64,000 nt of DNA from Salvelinus alpinus (taxonomy: Eukaryota > Chordata > Actinopteri > Salmoniformes > Salmonidae). Below are positions 54,061-64,000 of the stretch, one piece after another (the first letter of the stretch is position 1; each line of letters begins with the position of its first letter). The translations under genes were made by a program, and so were the position numbers. The notes beneath the pieces were generated by a model. The model worked only from the letters and a program-made list of their open reading frames with translations, was not told where the DNA came from and made no database searches. The stretch is from positions 6,481,659-6,545,658 of the forward strand of contig NC_092089.1 in assembly GCF_045679555.1 (NCBI RefSeq). Reading direction: 5' to 3'.

Positions 54061-55145
54061 GGGCTGTCAAAGTTAACTCGTTAATAACGCGTAACATTTG
54101 TAATTCCGTAAAAACTAAATTGGGACACCGTTAATCACGTCTCCATTTCTACGTCACACGGACCCTTTTGAGCGCGCGTTTCCACACGGACCGTTTTAAG
54201 CGCAACACACAACACGCTCTGTGCCTGGTCACCCCTGGCAGTCAGTGTGACCTCGGTCTCAGTAGCGCTGTCGGGCTCTTGTGGTGCACGACGCGCACAG
54301 CTTTGAACAACAGTTAAAAAGGAAAACTGACACGAAGTTCAACCATAAACACATTCCCGGGCGTTTCTTTAGATAACGGCAGAAACATAATTTGTACAAA
54401 AGTAGTTAGGTTAGTTATGCTAACGCTAGCTAGCTAACCAAACTAAATGTTTACAATGCCATGTCTGATTGCATCTTGAATCAACTAGCTAGCTACCCAC
54501 AATTATTTGAATCAAAAACAGGAAATCCATTCCATGTACCGAACGTTACTGTTTTAGTTTTCAGGTTATTAAGTTCAGAAAAGTATCCCAATTCTAGTAG
54601 CGGCTTGTGACTAGTTGATGTTGAAGAACATGGATCGGTATCCTAGGCTAGATCTAATAGCTGTATTATATTTGACATGACCTCAAGACCTGTCTGATCG
54701 GTTGTTCATTGTATTCTGTAGAAGTCGTAACATCGGACAGGTTTAAAAGCTCGTTGTCTCCATGGATACAGTTCTATTTTCCTTATAGTCAACACTCCAA
54801 TCAGAAATTGGGAGAACACTCATTTAGAATGCCGGAAGCTTTCAGGACTTGAGTGTGTGTGTGGCAAATGAGGAAGTGTTAAACTTCAAGAACATTGATA
54901 AGAGGGAGTAGGCCTACTGAAACATTGGGAGCGTTACCATCTATGTTAGCAGTGACTTTTGTGTTGTTTATAGTTTATATTCCATTAAAAACATTGATAC
55001 AGATTAGTTTTGTCTCTTTCCCTTACAATCCAAATATAGTAAAATTTAAAAAATGTAATTAAAATGTAGGGCCAAATTTGATCAAATAAAAAAATTATTA
55101 CTAATGCTATTAACTCTATTAATTATTTTAATCGTTTGACAGCCC
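54061..55145. mobile_element. Non-autonomous DNA transposon, hAT-like
   Basis: The ends are imperfect inverted repeats: GGGCTGTCAAAGTTAACTCG on the left and, inverted, GGGCTGTCAAACGATTAAAA on the right. The interior of about 1.05 kb has no transposase. I could not find a clean 8-bp target duplication, so the superfamily is tentative. Confidence 0.65.
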
Positions 55146-55604
55146 CTATTTAAAACTAAACAAATTCACTTTTCGCAAATTATTTCCTTTCTGGAAAACG
55201 TTTAAACTTAGTATGCTGTTACGGTAGCCATGCCATAACTGCACTCAGGAAGAGAAGTGCATTTAATTTGAATATAAAAAAGGACCAAACTTATTTAATA
55301 AACTTCAGAGTACTCTGTTCCGCCTCATCCCCCTCCTCTTGTTCCACCTCTCTTTGATCAGTTTGTCAAGTTCACTTGTTCTCAGCTGTAGAACTCCAGC
55401 TCCCAGAATCCTCAGCTCTCACAGCCAAGAATTTGATTGCATCATTTCTCCACTGCTTCCTCTCCCCAGTGTCACGGTGACCAGGAATCAAATGCACCAT
55501 CACCACTATACACATACTAAAAGGGCCTGTTTGAATCCATTTGACCGCACTATAAACAGTTCTTTACTGTATGTACAAAAAGTCACTCAGGCTCTGTGTG
55601 GCTC

Positions 55605-55694
55605 TCAGAACTTGAAGAGGTTGATAAAGCCTTGTGGAGAAACAGGCTTACAGCAGCTCTCTGTGTTGTTGGCTGTGCACGGGTGGTTCGTATC
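55605..55694 (-). CDS. fbxo32: fbxo32 last exon
   Basis: 29 codons and stop, from [15 protein letters not shown] to INLFKF. Acceptor TTTCAG at 55695-55700; TGA at 55605-55607. Confidence 0.94.
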   Translation of the reverse strand, partial: DTNHPCTANNTESCCKPVSPQGFINLFKF

Positions 55695-58600
55695 CTGAAA
55701 CCACACAGAGAGAGAATTTAGTATAGTAAATTAATTCTAAAGAAACATAAATAACTTTGTCTAATTACTACTATGTAATAAGAAAGTGTTACTTGTATAT
55801 GAATTGAGAGAGAGCACACGAGAAAGAGAGCGAGACAGAGACAGAGAAAGAGACAGAGACAGAGACAGAGAGAGAAGAGACAGAGACAGAGAGACAGAGA
55901 GAAAGAAAGTGATGCTGGAATGAGATATACTGAAGTGTTCCCAACGCTACCTTCCAGAAGAGGATGTGGCAGTGTGTGCAGAACTGCAGGGTTTCACTGT
56001 ATTGCTCTCTGACAGGGTAGCAGCGACACAGCTTAAAGTACATCTTCTTCCACTCCAACTGGCCCTTGTCTGACACCATCAGACGCTTACGGATCTGCAC
56101 AGAGAACACACACACACACACACACAACCTTGAGTCATGTTTTTACTCCATGGCCTTTTGAGTGGCAGATCAGAAGTGTTGTCCTGTTTGTAAAATGCTT
56201 ACAGCTTTTGAGATATGCACTGAAACAATACTAGATGCATTCAGCTTGTGTTAATTGCTTCTTAACTATGTGGTGAAGAGCTGGGTTCAATGAGGCTTCA
56301 TTAACAGTCAAGCAGAACGGGTATCCATTTATTCCATTAGACCATGACGACCCAAACTGTCCATGAATGCATGTGAAGAGACGTGAGGGCGTGCGGAGGT
56401 ACAGTGCATTACGAAGTCATTCAGACCCCTTGATCTTTAACACATTTTGTTACGTTACAGCCTTATTTTAACACGGATCACAAGTCCCTACAAGAATAAT
56501 AAACAAACTAACATTTGACCAACTGGGGGACATTTTGTTAGTCCCAACAAGGTCAAATACTATTTCTAGGGGGTTTAAGTGTTAAGGTTAGAATTAGGTT
56601 AAGGGTTAGGAGCTAGGGTTAGAGTTTCAGGGTTAAGGTTAAGGAAAATAAGATTTTAAAAATGGGACTGAATTGTGTGTCCTCACAAAGTTAGTTATAC
56701 AAGACTGCGTGTGTGTCTGTGTAACCAATGTGAAATGGCTAGCTAGTTAGCGGTGGTGCGCGCTAATAGCGTTTCAATCGGTGACGTCACTCGCTTTGAG
56801 ACCTTGAAGTAGTGGCTCCCCTTGCTCTGCAAGGGCCGCGGCTTTTGTGGAGCGATGGGTAACGATGCTTCGTGGGTGACTGTTGTTGATGTGTGCAGAG
56901 GGTCGGTCCCTGGTTCGCGCCCGGGGCGGGGCGAGGGGACGGACTAAAGTTATACTGTTACATCTCTGTATGTATAAATAAATCAAAGTCTGTACCTGTC
57001 TGTCAGTGAAGTGGTGCTGGCAGAGCCTCTTCCACAGCAGCCTGTCCTCAGTGAGTTGTCCCAGGTCTGGAGTCACCTGTCCCAGACTGACCAGGTCCCG
57101 GCCATCTGACAGACGCTCCATGATGTTCAGCTGCAGGTTGACAGGCAGGTCTGTTAGGCTCATACCCTTAGACACCGGCTGGAGGAGGGGGACACAGAGA
57201 CTTACATAGGGTGGAAGCTTTTGGTTTGGCTTCCTTTCCACCTTCAGCAATAATATATTCCTTATATCCATTCAAATTAAAGGGGAAGGCATCTCTAGTC
57301 CTGGGGGTGTCAATATCAGTGATTGGCTGAATTCCAACCTACCTGGTCTCACAGGTCTAAAACAAAGAAGGTAAATCCAGAAACGTGGGAATACCTGCAG
57401 CATTCCAGGACCAGAGCGGCCTTCCCCACATTCTAATGGAGCGGCCTTCCCCCACATTCTAATGGAGCGGCCCTCCCCCCCGCATTCTAATGGAGCGGCC
57501 CTCCCCCCCGCATTCTAATGGAGCGGCCCTCCCCCCCGCATTCTAATGGAGCGGCCCTCCCCCCCGCATTCTAATGGAGCGGCCCTCCCCCCCGCATTCT
57601 AATGGAGCGGCCCTCCCCCCCGCATTCTAATGGAGCGGCCCTCCCCCCCGCATTCTAATGGAGCGGCCCTCCCCCCCGCATTCTAATGGAGCGGCCCTCC
57701 CCCCCGCATTCTAATGGAGCGGCCCTCCCCCCCCATTCTAATGGAGCGGCCTTCCCCCCCATTCTAATGGAGCGGCCCCCCCCCCCCATTCTAATGGAGC
57801 GGCCTCCCCCCCCATTCTAATAGAGCGGCCCCCCCCCCCCATTCTAATAGAGCGGCCCCCCCCCCCCATTCTAATAGAGCGGCCCCCCCCCCCATTCTAA
57901 TAGAGCGGCCCCCCCCCCCATTCTAATAGAGCGGCCTCCCCCCCCATTCTAATGGAGCGGCCTTCCCCCCCATTCTAATGGAGCGGCCTTCCCCCCCATT
58001 CTAATGGAGCGGCCTTCCCCCCCATTCTAATGGAGCGGCCTTCCCCCCCATTCTAATGGAGCGGCCTTCCCCCCCATTCTAATGGAGCGGCCTTCCCCCC
58101 CATTCTAATGGAGCGGCCTTCCCCCCCATTCTAATAGAGCGGCCTTCCCCCCCATTCTAATAGAGCGGCCTTCCCCCCCATTCTAATAGAGCGGCCTTCC
58201 CCCCCATTCTAATAGAGCGGCCTTCCCCCCCATTCTAATAGAGCGGCCTTCCCCCCCATTCTAATAGAGCGGCCTTCCCCCCCATTCTAATAGAGCGGCC
58301 TTCCCCCCCATTCTAATAGAGCGGCCTTCCCCCCCATTCTAATAGAGCGGCCTTCCCCCCCATTCTAATAGAGCGGCCTTCCCCCCCATTCTAATAGAGC
58401 GGCCTTCCCCCCCATTCTAATAGAGCGGCCTTCCCCCCCATTCTAATAGAGCGGCCTTCCCCCCCATTCTAATAGAGCGGCCTTCCCCCCCATTCTAATA
58501 GAGCGGCCTTCCCCCCCATTCTAATAGAGCGGCCTTCCCCCCCATTCTAATAGAGCGGCCTTCCCCCCCATTCTAATAGAGCGGCCTTCCCCCCCATTCT

Positions 58601-60774
58601 AATAGAGCGGCCTTCCCCCCCATTCTAATAGAGCGGCCTTCCCCCCCATTCTAATAGAGCGGCCTTCCCCCCCATTCTAATAGAGCGGCCTTCCCCCCCA
58701 TTCTAATAGAGCGGCCTTCCCCCCATTCTAATAGAGCGGCCTTCCCCCCCATTCTAATAGAGCGGCCTTCCCCCCCATTCTAATAGAGCGGCCTTCCCCC
58801 CCATTCTAATAGAGCGGCCTTCCCCCCCATTCTAATAGAGCGGCCTTCCCCCCCATTCTAATAGAGCGGCCTTCCCCCCCATTCTAATAGAGCGGCCTTC
58901 CCCCCCATTCTAATAGAGCGGCCTTCCCCCCCATTCTAATAGAGCGGCCTTCCCCCCCATTCTAATAGAGCGGCCTTCCCCCCCATTCTAATAGAGCGGC
59001 CCTCCCCCCCATTCTAATAGAGCGGCCCTCCCCCCCATTCTAATAGAGCGGCCTTCCCCCCCATTCTAATAGAGTGGCCTTCCCCCCCATTCTAATAGAG
59101 TGGCCTTCCCCCCCATTCTAATAGAGTGGCCTTCCCCCCCATTCTAATAGAGTGGCCTTCCCCCCCATTCTAATAGAGTGGCCTTCCCCCATATTCTAAT
59201 AGAGTCTTTCATTTCCTTGACAGATTCCTTTTCATCCTGTTCAACCCTGTTGATCTGAATGTTGTCTAGCTGTTGTTGCCACTGTAGGATGTTCTCCATG
59301 CTAACTAACTAACTAACTAACTAGCTGTGCCTGTCCTACTCACCCTGTTGATCTGAATATTGTCCAGCTGTTGTTGCCACTGTAGGATGTTCTCCATGCG
59401 ATGGACCCAACAGTTGATGTTCCCCACCAGAACAGACTTCCCCATATCCTGCACCAGGCCACACAGAGACACGTACAGGGTCTGAAGGAGCTCCTTGATG
59501 GGACGAACATTCTGCTGGTCATCTAGGACTGTGGAGGGAGAGGACAGGAGAAACATGTTCAGCAACTCTCAGGAAGACAAAATGGCAGTAGATTTCAATA
59601 GTACTTCTAAAACGTTGTATTATGAATGTGTTATTGTTAAGGACACACCGTGTCAATGCAGTGAATACACACGGTGTTCTGTGTCCCTCGGCAGTGCTAT
59701 TTACACCCCCCGTTCTAGTGCTATTTACACCCCCCGTTCTAGTGCTATTTACACCCCCCGTTCTAGCGCTATTTACACCCCCCGTTCTAGTGCTATTTAC
59801 ACCCCCCGTTCTAGTGCTATTTACGCCCGCCCCCCCGTTCTAGTGCTATTTACACCCCCCGTTCTAGTGCTATTTACACCCCCCGTTCTAGTGCTATTTA
59901 CACCCCCCGTTCTAGCGCTATTTACGCCCCCCGTTCTAGTGCTATTTACACCCCCCGTTCTAGTGCTATTTACACCCCCCGTTCTAGCGCTATTTACGCC
60001 CGCCCCCCCGTTCTAGTGCTATTTACACCCCCCGTTCTAGCGCTATTTACGCCCGCCCCCCCGTTCTAGTGCTATTTACACCCCCCGTTCTAGTGCTATT
60101 TACACCCCCCGTTCTAGCGCTATTTACGCCCGCCCCCCCGTTCTAGTGCTATTTACACCCCCCGTTCTAGCGCTATTTACGCCCGCCCCCCCGTTCTAGT
60201 GCTATTTACACCCCCCGTTCTAGCGCTATTTACGCCCGCCCCCCCGTTCTAGTGCTATTTACGCCACCCGTTCTAGATCTACCAACGGGCTCATAGCATT
60301 ACCTAAACAACCTGATCCTTTGTTTAGCTGAAGGAACATTTAGTTTACAAAATCAGACCACAGAGGACTGTGTATTGACTGTTCTTATTTCCACTGAGAA
60401 CCATTATGTCGTGGCCATGAATCGTTACACCTCCTATCATTTAAAACACACGCTGGTCAGCGAGCTGATGGTTCAATGGGTTTTGATGACATTTACATGA
60501 CCTGGTCTCTTGAGCATGATAAGAGGTAGTATGGAGGTCGTAGTGCCCCACAGACCTGGTCATTGAGGTTGTTGACATGATAAGAGGAAGTATGCAGGTA
60601 CACAATAATAAACTAGGAAGTCATGAAGAAAATTAGAGAAGGTGGAGACAGACGGAGTTTGAAACAGAAAGAGAGCTCACCTTTCTGCACTACTCTCTCC
60701 AGGATGTTCATGTAATTTTTCTGAGCCACTCCGCTGAGCGAGGGCAGCTGGGACTTGGCAATGAGCTCCAGCAA
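55605..60774 (-). CDS. fbxo32: F-box protein 32 (atrogin-1/MAFbx), 3' five exons
   Basis: The substrate-recognition subunit of an SCF ubiquitin ligase that drives muscle protein breakdown. Exons 60681-60774, 59344-59528, 56996-57178, 55951-56094 and 55605-55694 join in phase to 232 residues, the C-terminal two thirds of a protein of about 355; the 5' exons lie beyond the right edge. Visible: [40 protein letters not shown], the F-box [20 protein letters not shown] to [11 protein letters not shown], the conserved [14 protein letters not shown] and the terminal FINLFKF. It differs from the paralogue FBXO25 at most diagnostic positions (for example LVSLGQ and CHILFWK with HPCTANN), so fbxo32 is preferred. 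Transcription by FoxO factors is family knowledge; its promoter is not in view. Confidence 0.93.
55800..55910. repeat. (GA)n/(GACAGA)n microsatellite in fbxo32 intron
   Basis: GAGAGAGC and GACAGAGA tracts between the last two exons. Confidence 0.85.
55951..56094 (-). CDS. fbxo32: fbxo32 penultimate exon
   Basis: 48 codons, [20 protein letters not shown] to CHILFWK. Acceptor AG at 56095-56096; donor GTAGCG begins at 55950. Confidence 0.95.
56399..56480 (+). mobile_element. Tc1-like terminal fragment
   Basis: TACAGTGCATTACGAAGTCA, then TTCAGACCCCTTGATC and ACATTTTGTTACGTTACAGC, match the left end of the element at 19204. Only the end is present. Confidence 0.8.
56485..56720. mobile_element. 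Dispersed repeat with telomere-like stretch
   Basis: A sequence with GGGACATTTTGTTAGTCCC, GGTTAAGGGTTAGG and TGTGTCCTCACAAAGTTAG that I recognise as an abundant vertebrate/teleost dispersed repeat. Its class is uncertain. Confidence 0.5.
56741..56965 (+). mobile_element. Probable tRNA-like SINE
   Basis: TAGTTAGCGGTGGTGCGCGC resembles a Pol III A box and CCTGGTTCGCGCCC a B box. The body with CCCCTTGCTCTGCAAGGGCC is one I recognise from salmonid genomes. It lies in an fbxo32 intron in reverse orientation to the gene. Confidence 0.6.
56996..57178 (-). CDS. fbxo32: fbxo32 F-box exon
   Basis: 61 codons, [20 protein letters not shown] to CQHHFTDRQ, containing most of the F-box that binds SKP1. 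Acceptor AG at 57179-57180; donor GTACAG begins at 56995. Confidence 0.95.
57417..59205. repeat. 25-27-bp minisatellite with C-runs, about 69 units
   Basis: The unit is like CATTCTAATAGAGCGGCCTT followed by seven C. Variants form homogeneous blocks: CCGCATTCTAATGG units on the left, mixed long-C units (about 57720-57940), long uniform runs of AATGG then AATAG, and GAGTGG units at the right edge. It lies in an fbxo32 intron; the RNA-sense strand has a run of G every 26 bases. Confidence 0.97.
59242..59301 (-). other. Intronic copy of fbxo32 exon 3' end
   Basis: About 60 bp repeat the last bases of the exon at 59344-59528 and the start of its intron, with about three substitutions. It lies between that exon and the C-run array. 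Confidence 0.88.
59344..59528 (-). CDS. fbxo32: fbxo32 exon (leucine-rich/charged region)
   Basis: 61 codons plus a split valine, from [20 protein letters not shown] to [11 protein letters not shown]. Acceptor AG at 59529-59530; donor GTGAGT begins at 59343. Confidence 0.95.
59693..60275. repeat. 24-bp minisatellite with C-runs
   Basis: The unit is GTTCTAGTGCTATTTACACC plus CCCC, with longer units containing TACGCCCGCCCCCC. About 22 units in an fbxo32 intron. Confidence 0.95.
60276..60680. other. fbxo32 intron, unique part
   Basis: Non-coding intron with nothing recognisable. Confidence 0.5.
60681..60774 (-). CDS. fbxo32: fbxo32 exon, most 5' in window
   Basis: 31 codons plus one base, [20 protein letters not shown] to ERVVQK. 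Acceptor CTCTAG at 60775-60780; donor GTGAGC begins at 60680. The upstream exons are not found before the window ends. Confidence 0.93.
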
Positions 60775-60924
60775 CTAGAGAGAGAGAGGAGAGAGAGAGA
60801 GGAGAGAGAGAGAGGAGAGAGAGCGAGACAGAAAACAGACATAAATATCAGCAGGTCTACTGTCAGACTCACAGACTCTCTGTTCCTCCATTACTTACTG
60901 TTTGCTATGCTTCTCTGTCTCTGC

Positions 60925-60992
60925 GTCACAAATAGCAAGGCCCTGGTCAAAAGCAGTGCACTACTAAGGGAATAGGGTGCCATTTGTGACTC
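60925..60992. mobile_element. Dispersed salmonid-type repeat fragment
   Basis: CCCTGGTCAAAAGCAGTGCA then GGGAATAGGGTGCCATTTGT, a sequence found in fragments at several places in this window (13252, 52020, 53100). Confidence 0.6.
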
Positions 60993-61082
60993 AAGCTGTT
61001 CCTTCATGACTTACTGCTTATTATGCTTCTCTCTCTCTGTATGTGTGGAAAGACAGACGGGGCTCATTTCAAAACAACAATC

Positions 61083-61878
61083 TCCAGGTCTCTATCAGCA
61101 GACTGTAGGAACGGAGGAGGTGTCTCCAGGTCTCTATCAGCAGACTGTAGGAACGGAGGAGGTGTCTCCAGGTCTCTATCAGCAGACTGTAGGAACGGAG
61201 GAGGTGTCTCCAGGTCTCTATCAGCAGACTGTAGGAACGGAGGAGGTGTCTCCAGGTCTCTATCAGCAGACTGTAGGAACGGAGGAGGTGTCTCCAGGTC
61301 TCTATCAGCAGACTGTAGGAACGGAGGAGGTGTCTCCAGGTCTCTATCAGCAGACTGTAGGAACGGAGGAGGTGTCTCCAGGTCTCTATCAGCAGACTGT
61401 AGGAACGGAGGAGGTGTCTCCAGGTCTCTATCAGCAGACTGTAGGAACGGAGGAGGTGTCTCCAGGTCTCTATCAGCAGACTGTAGGAACGGAGGAGGTG
61501 TCTCCAGGTCTCTATCAGCAGACTGTAGGAACGGAGGAGGTGTCTCCAGGTCTCTATCAGCAGACTGTAGGAACGGAGGAGGTGTCTCCAGGTCTCTATC
61601 AGCAGACTGTAGGAACGGAGGAGGTGTCTCCAGGTCTCTATCAGCAGACTGTAGGAACGGAGGAGGTGTCTCCAGGTCTCTATCAGCAGACTGTAGGAAC
61701 GGAGGAGGTGTCTCCAGGTCTCTATCAGCAGACTGTAGGAACGGAGGAGGTGTCTCCAGGTCTCTATCAGCAGACTGTAGGAACGGAGGAGGTGTCTCCA
61801 GGTCTCTATCAGCAGACTGTAGGAACGGAGGAGGTGTCTCCAGGTCTCTATCAGCAGACTGTAGGAACGGAGGAGGTG
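61083..61878. repeat. 42-bp minisatellite, 19 identical units
   Basis: The unit contains TCTCCAGGTCTCTATCAGCA then GACTGTAGGAACGGAGGAGGTG. I see no internal substitution across about 800 bp. The 14-codon period keeps two plus frames open to nearly 300 codons; these are not called genes. Confidence 0.97.
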
Positions 61879-62061
61879 TTTGGAAACTCTACACCTGGCT
61901 AGAACTCTCTAGCCCATCATGACTCAGTGGATACACAGACACATTCTTCAAAGGGACATCTATGCATGAATCCTATAGGGGCTTGAGAGAGTGTGTGTGT
62001 CTCTCCCCCTGTGTGTTTACATGCCTACAGTATCCCTGTCACTTTAATGAAACCACTAGAA

Positions 62062-62520
62062 CACTGTACACCACAGCCAGGGCAGGGCGTCTAGTACAAC
62101 ACAGTGTACACCACAGCCAGAGCAGGGCGTCTAGTACAACACAGTGTACACAACAGCCAGGGCAGGGCGTCTAGTACAACACAGTGTACACCACAGCCAG
62201 GGCAGGGTGTCTAGTACAACACAGTGTACACCACAGCCAGGGCAGGGCGTCTAGTACAACACAGTGTACACCACAGCCAGGGCAGGGTGTCTAGTACAAC
62301 ACAGTGTACACCACAGCCAGGGCAGGGCGTCTAGTACAACACAGTGTACACCACAGCCAGGGCAGGGCGTCTAGTACAACACAGTGTACACCACAGCCAG
62401 GGCAGGGCGTCTAGTACAACACAGTGTACACCACAGCCAGGGCAGGGTGTCTAGTACAACACAGTGTACACCACAGCCAGGGCAGGGTGTCTAGTACAAT
62501 ACAGTGTACACTACGGCCAG
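62062..62520. repeat. 40-bp minisatellite, about 11 units
   Basis: The unit contains ACAGTGTACACCACAGCCAG then GGCAGGGCGTCTAGTACAAC, with GCGTC/GTGTC variants. Confidence 0.96.
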
Positions 62521-62990
62521 GGTGGCATGTGTGGCATGCAACAACAGACACAGCTACTGACATCATGGAGAAACGGGTCCTTACAACATCTCTGGACAGG
62601 ACATGTGACCATTGTCAGCAGCCCCCAGCACAGCACAAGAACCCCTTAAGGAGTCCACATGCTTCCCATCCCATCCCAAATATGTTTTTGTTCTTCGGTG
62701 AGTTTTTTTTTGCGGTTGTTAGTGCAGAACATTTTGTCTCAAGGCAAGCCTCAGTCGGTAGCCTCAGTCTACACCCCTTCGCCAGTGATTGGTCAACAGT
62801 AGGACTTCAGTTGAAGTGATTGGTCAACAGTAGGACTTCAGTTGAAGTGATTGTTTTCCTTCAACGAAGAACAAAATCGTTTTCATGCAAAAAAAAATTC
62901 CACTTGAAAAGTATTGAACCAAACATCTTGGTTAGATTGTAAAATTGTGTGACTAAGATCTCCTCTGTAAAAATGAATGACAGATTGGGG
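62521..62990. other. Unannotated sequence, fbxo32 intron
   Basis: Holds a direct repeat of about 34 bp (GATTGGTCAACAGTAGGACT and its continuation at 62788 and 62818). No exon is recognised. Confidence 0.5.
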
Positions 62991-63420
62991 GCGGATCCCG
63001 AGTGGCGCAGCGGTTTAAGAGGCGTCACTACAGACCCGGGTTCGTTCCCAGGCGGTGTCACAAACGGCCGTGATCGGGAGTCCCATAAGGCGGCGCACAA
63101 TTGGCACAGCGTCGTCCGGGTTAGGGGAGGGATTGGCGGGGGGGGGGGGCTTTACTTGGCTTATCGCGTTCTAGCGACTCCTTGTGGCGGGCCGGGCGCC
63201 TGCAGGCTGACTTCCTGTCATCAGTTGAACAGTGTATCCTCCGACACATTGGTGCGGCTGGCTTCCGGGTTAAGCAGGCGGGTGTTGTGAAGTGTGGTTT
63301 GACGGGTCACGTTTCGGAGGACGCGTGACTCGACCGTCGCCTCCCGAGCCCGTAGGGGAGATGCAGCGACGATGAGACAAGATCGTAATTGAGAAAAAGG
63401 AAGTAAAATAAAACAAATAT
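62990..63420 (+). mobile_element. tRNA-derived SINE, SlmI-like
   Basis: CCCGAGTGGCGCAGCGGTTT (A box region) and GGGTTCGTTCCC (B box) are followed by GGGAGTCCCATAAGGCGGCG and further family sequence to GAGACAAGATCGTAATTGAG. The type is one I know from salmonids. Confidence 0.8.
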
Positions 63421-63617
63421 ATAATAATTACTGACAGATTTATTGAGTCATCTGAGATTCATTCTGACTATTTTTAGGAAGTCTATAATGGCTACAGCAT
63501 CTCAAAATGGACGCCTTTCCCTCGTTTTTCCAAGCGAAGGTCTGTTATTCAGTTCGACTAGGCGCCAGCCAAACTGAAGCATGTGGAAGGCTTTACCCTC
63601 CACCCCCTCCCTCAAGT

Positions 63618-64000
63618 GTCAGTGTGTGTATCTCTGTGTGGAGGAATGGCAGCAGAAAGTCAGGACATTGTGTGACACAGTGTGCCTCTCCTCCTCCCTC
63701 CACTTCACAGCCCCAACAAATTTCTGTGTGTGAAGGAATGGCAGCAGTAGGTCAGGACAATGTGTGTCAGTGTGTGGAGGAATGGCAGCAGTAGGTCAGG
63801 ACATTGTGTCAGTGTGTGGAGGAATGGCAGCAGTAGGTCATGACATTGTGTCAGTGTGTGGAGGAATGGCAGCAGTAGGTCAGGACATTGTGTCAGTGTG
63901 TGGAGGAATGGCAGCAGTAGGTCAGGACATTGTGTCAGTGTGGAGGAATGGCAGCAGTAGGTCAGGACATTGTGTCAGTGTGTGGAGGAATGGCAGCAGT
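63618..64000. repeat. 42-bp minisatellite running off the right edge
   Basis: Units contain GAGGAATGGCAGCAGTAGGT then CAGGACATTGTGTCAGTGTGTG, at least seven, with small deletions. The array continues past the window. Confidence 0.93.

Larger units (their letters stand above)
52973..55604 (-). other. fbxo32: Probable fbxo32 3' UTR
   Basis: Inferred. It runs from the fbxo32 stop to a double AATAAATAAA signal (52982 to 52973, minus reading). It contains a short 36-bp repeat (53202-53313) and a hAT-like insertion (54061-55145). Confidence 0.5.

Noticed and set aside
56586..56645. Telomere-like GGTTAG/TTAGGG stretch suggesting an interstitial telomere
   Set aside because: Degenerate and embedded in an abundant dispersed repeat with other conserved flanking sequence.
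55605..60774. Identity as fbxo25
   Set aside because: Exon sequences agree better with FBXO32 ([21 protein letters not shown]), and FBXO25-specific residues are absent.
61006..61922. Two nearly 300-codon open frames over the 42-bp array
   Set aside because: Identical repeats in two frames at once; no coding signal beyond periodicity.

Overview
This is a vertebrate genomic window, almost certainly from a ray-finned fish and most likely a salmonid. The evidence is three intron-split genes with clear vertebrate orthology, tRNA-derived SINEs of the HpaI-like and SlmI-like salmonid types, several Tc1/mariner elements, a chromodomain Ty3 retrotransposon, a fish-type LINE, and a very heavy load of minisatellites. 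There is no bacterial gene organisation. By my hand tally about 28 kb of the 64 kb (around 44%) is tandem repeat, in some 30 separate arrays with units of 18 to 52 bp.

Layout. 1-18.7 kb is mainly repeats: a 30-bp array, a polypyrimidine block, a complete Ty3/Gypsy element (3756-8935, minus strand) with near-identical LTRs and a 5-bp target duplication, a TA-flanked MITE that carries two minisatellites inside it, a hAT-like MITE, and the probable 3' UTR of elovl4. 18.7-35.1 kb is elovl4 (minus strand, six exons, 323 codons), with introns loaded with a dead Tc1 transposon, 39-bp and 18-bp arrays, a nearly complete LINE and a short mariner derivative. 35.1-36.9 kb is a divergent intergenic region with an NRF-1-like motif. 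36.9-48.9 kb is prelid3a (plus strand, six exons, 178 codons), whose introns hold 29-, 40-, 24-, 52- and 51-bp arrays and another decayed Tc1 copy. 48.9-53 kb is prelid3a downstream sequence and 3' UTR with more arrays. 53-64 kb is the 3' half of fbxo32 (minus strand, five exons seen, 5' exons outside the window) with G-run-rich intronic arrays, SINEs and a 42-bp array of 19 apparently identical units.

The three host genes are functionally unrelated: ER very-long-chain fatty acid elongation (elovl4), mitochondrial intermembrane phosphatidic-acid transfer (prelid3a) and a muscle-atrophy ubiquitin-ligase subunit (fbxo32). They share no pathway. What links them is structure. In all three, pieces of exon with their splice site have been copied into the neighbouring intron, and in prelid3a two such pieces have been amplified into arrays, so exon 6 is preceded by 17 decoy 3' splice sites and exon 5 by four. 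This exon-edge amplification is the most unusual feature of the window. The other highlight is that the Ty3 element carries the diagnostic layout of self-priming: an 11-base match between the predicted RNA 5' end and the site just inside the LTR.

The many long open frames over tandem arrays are by-products of periodicity and are not annotated as genes.
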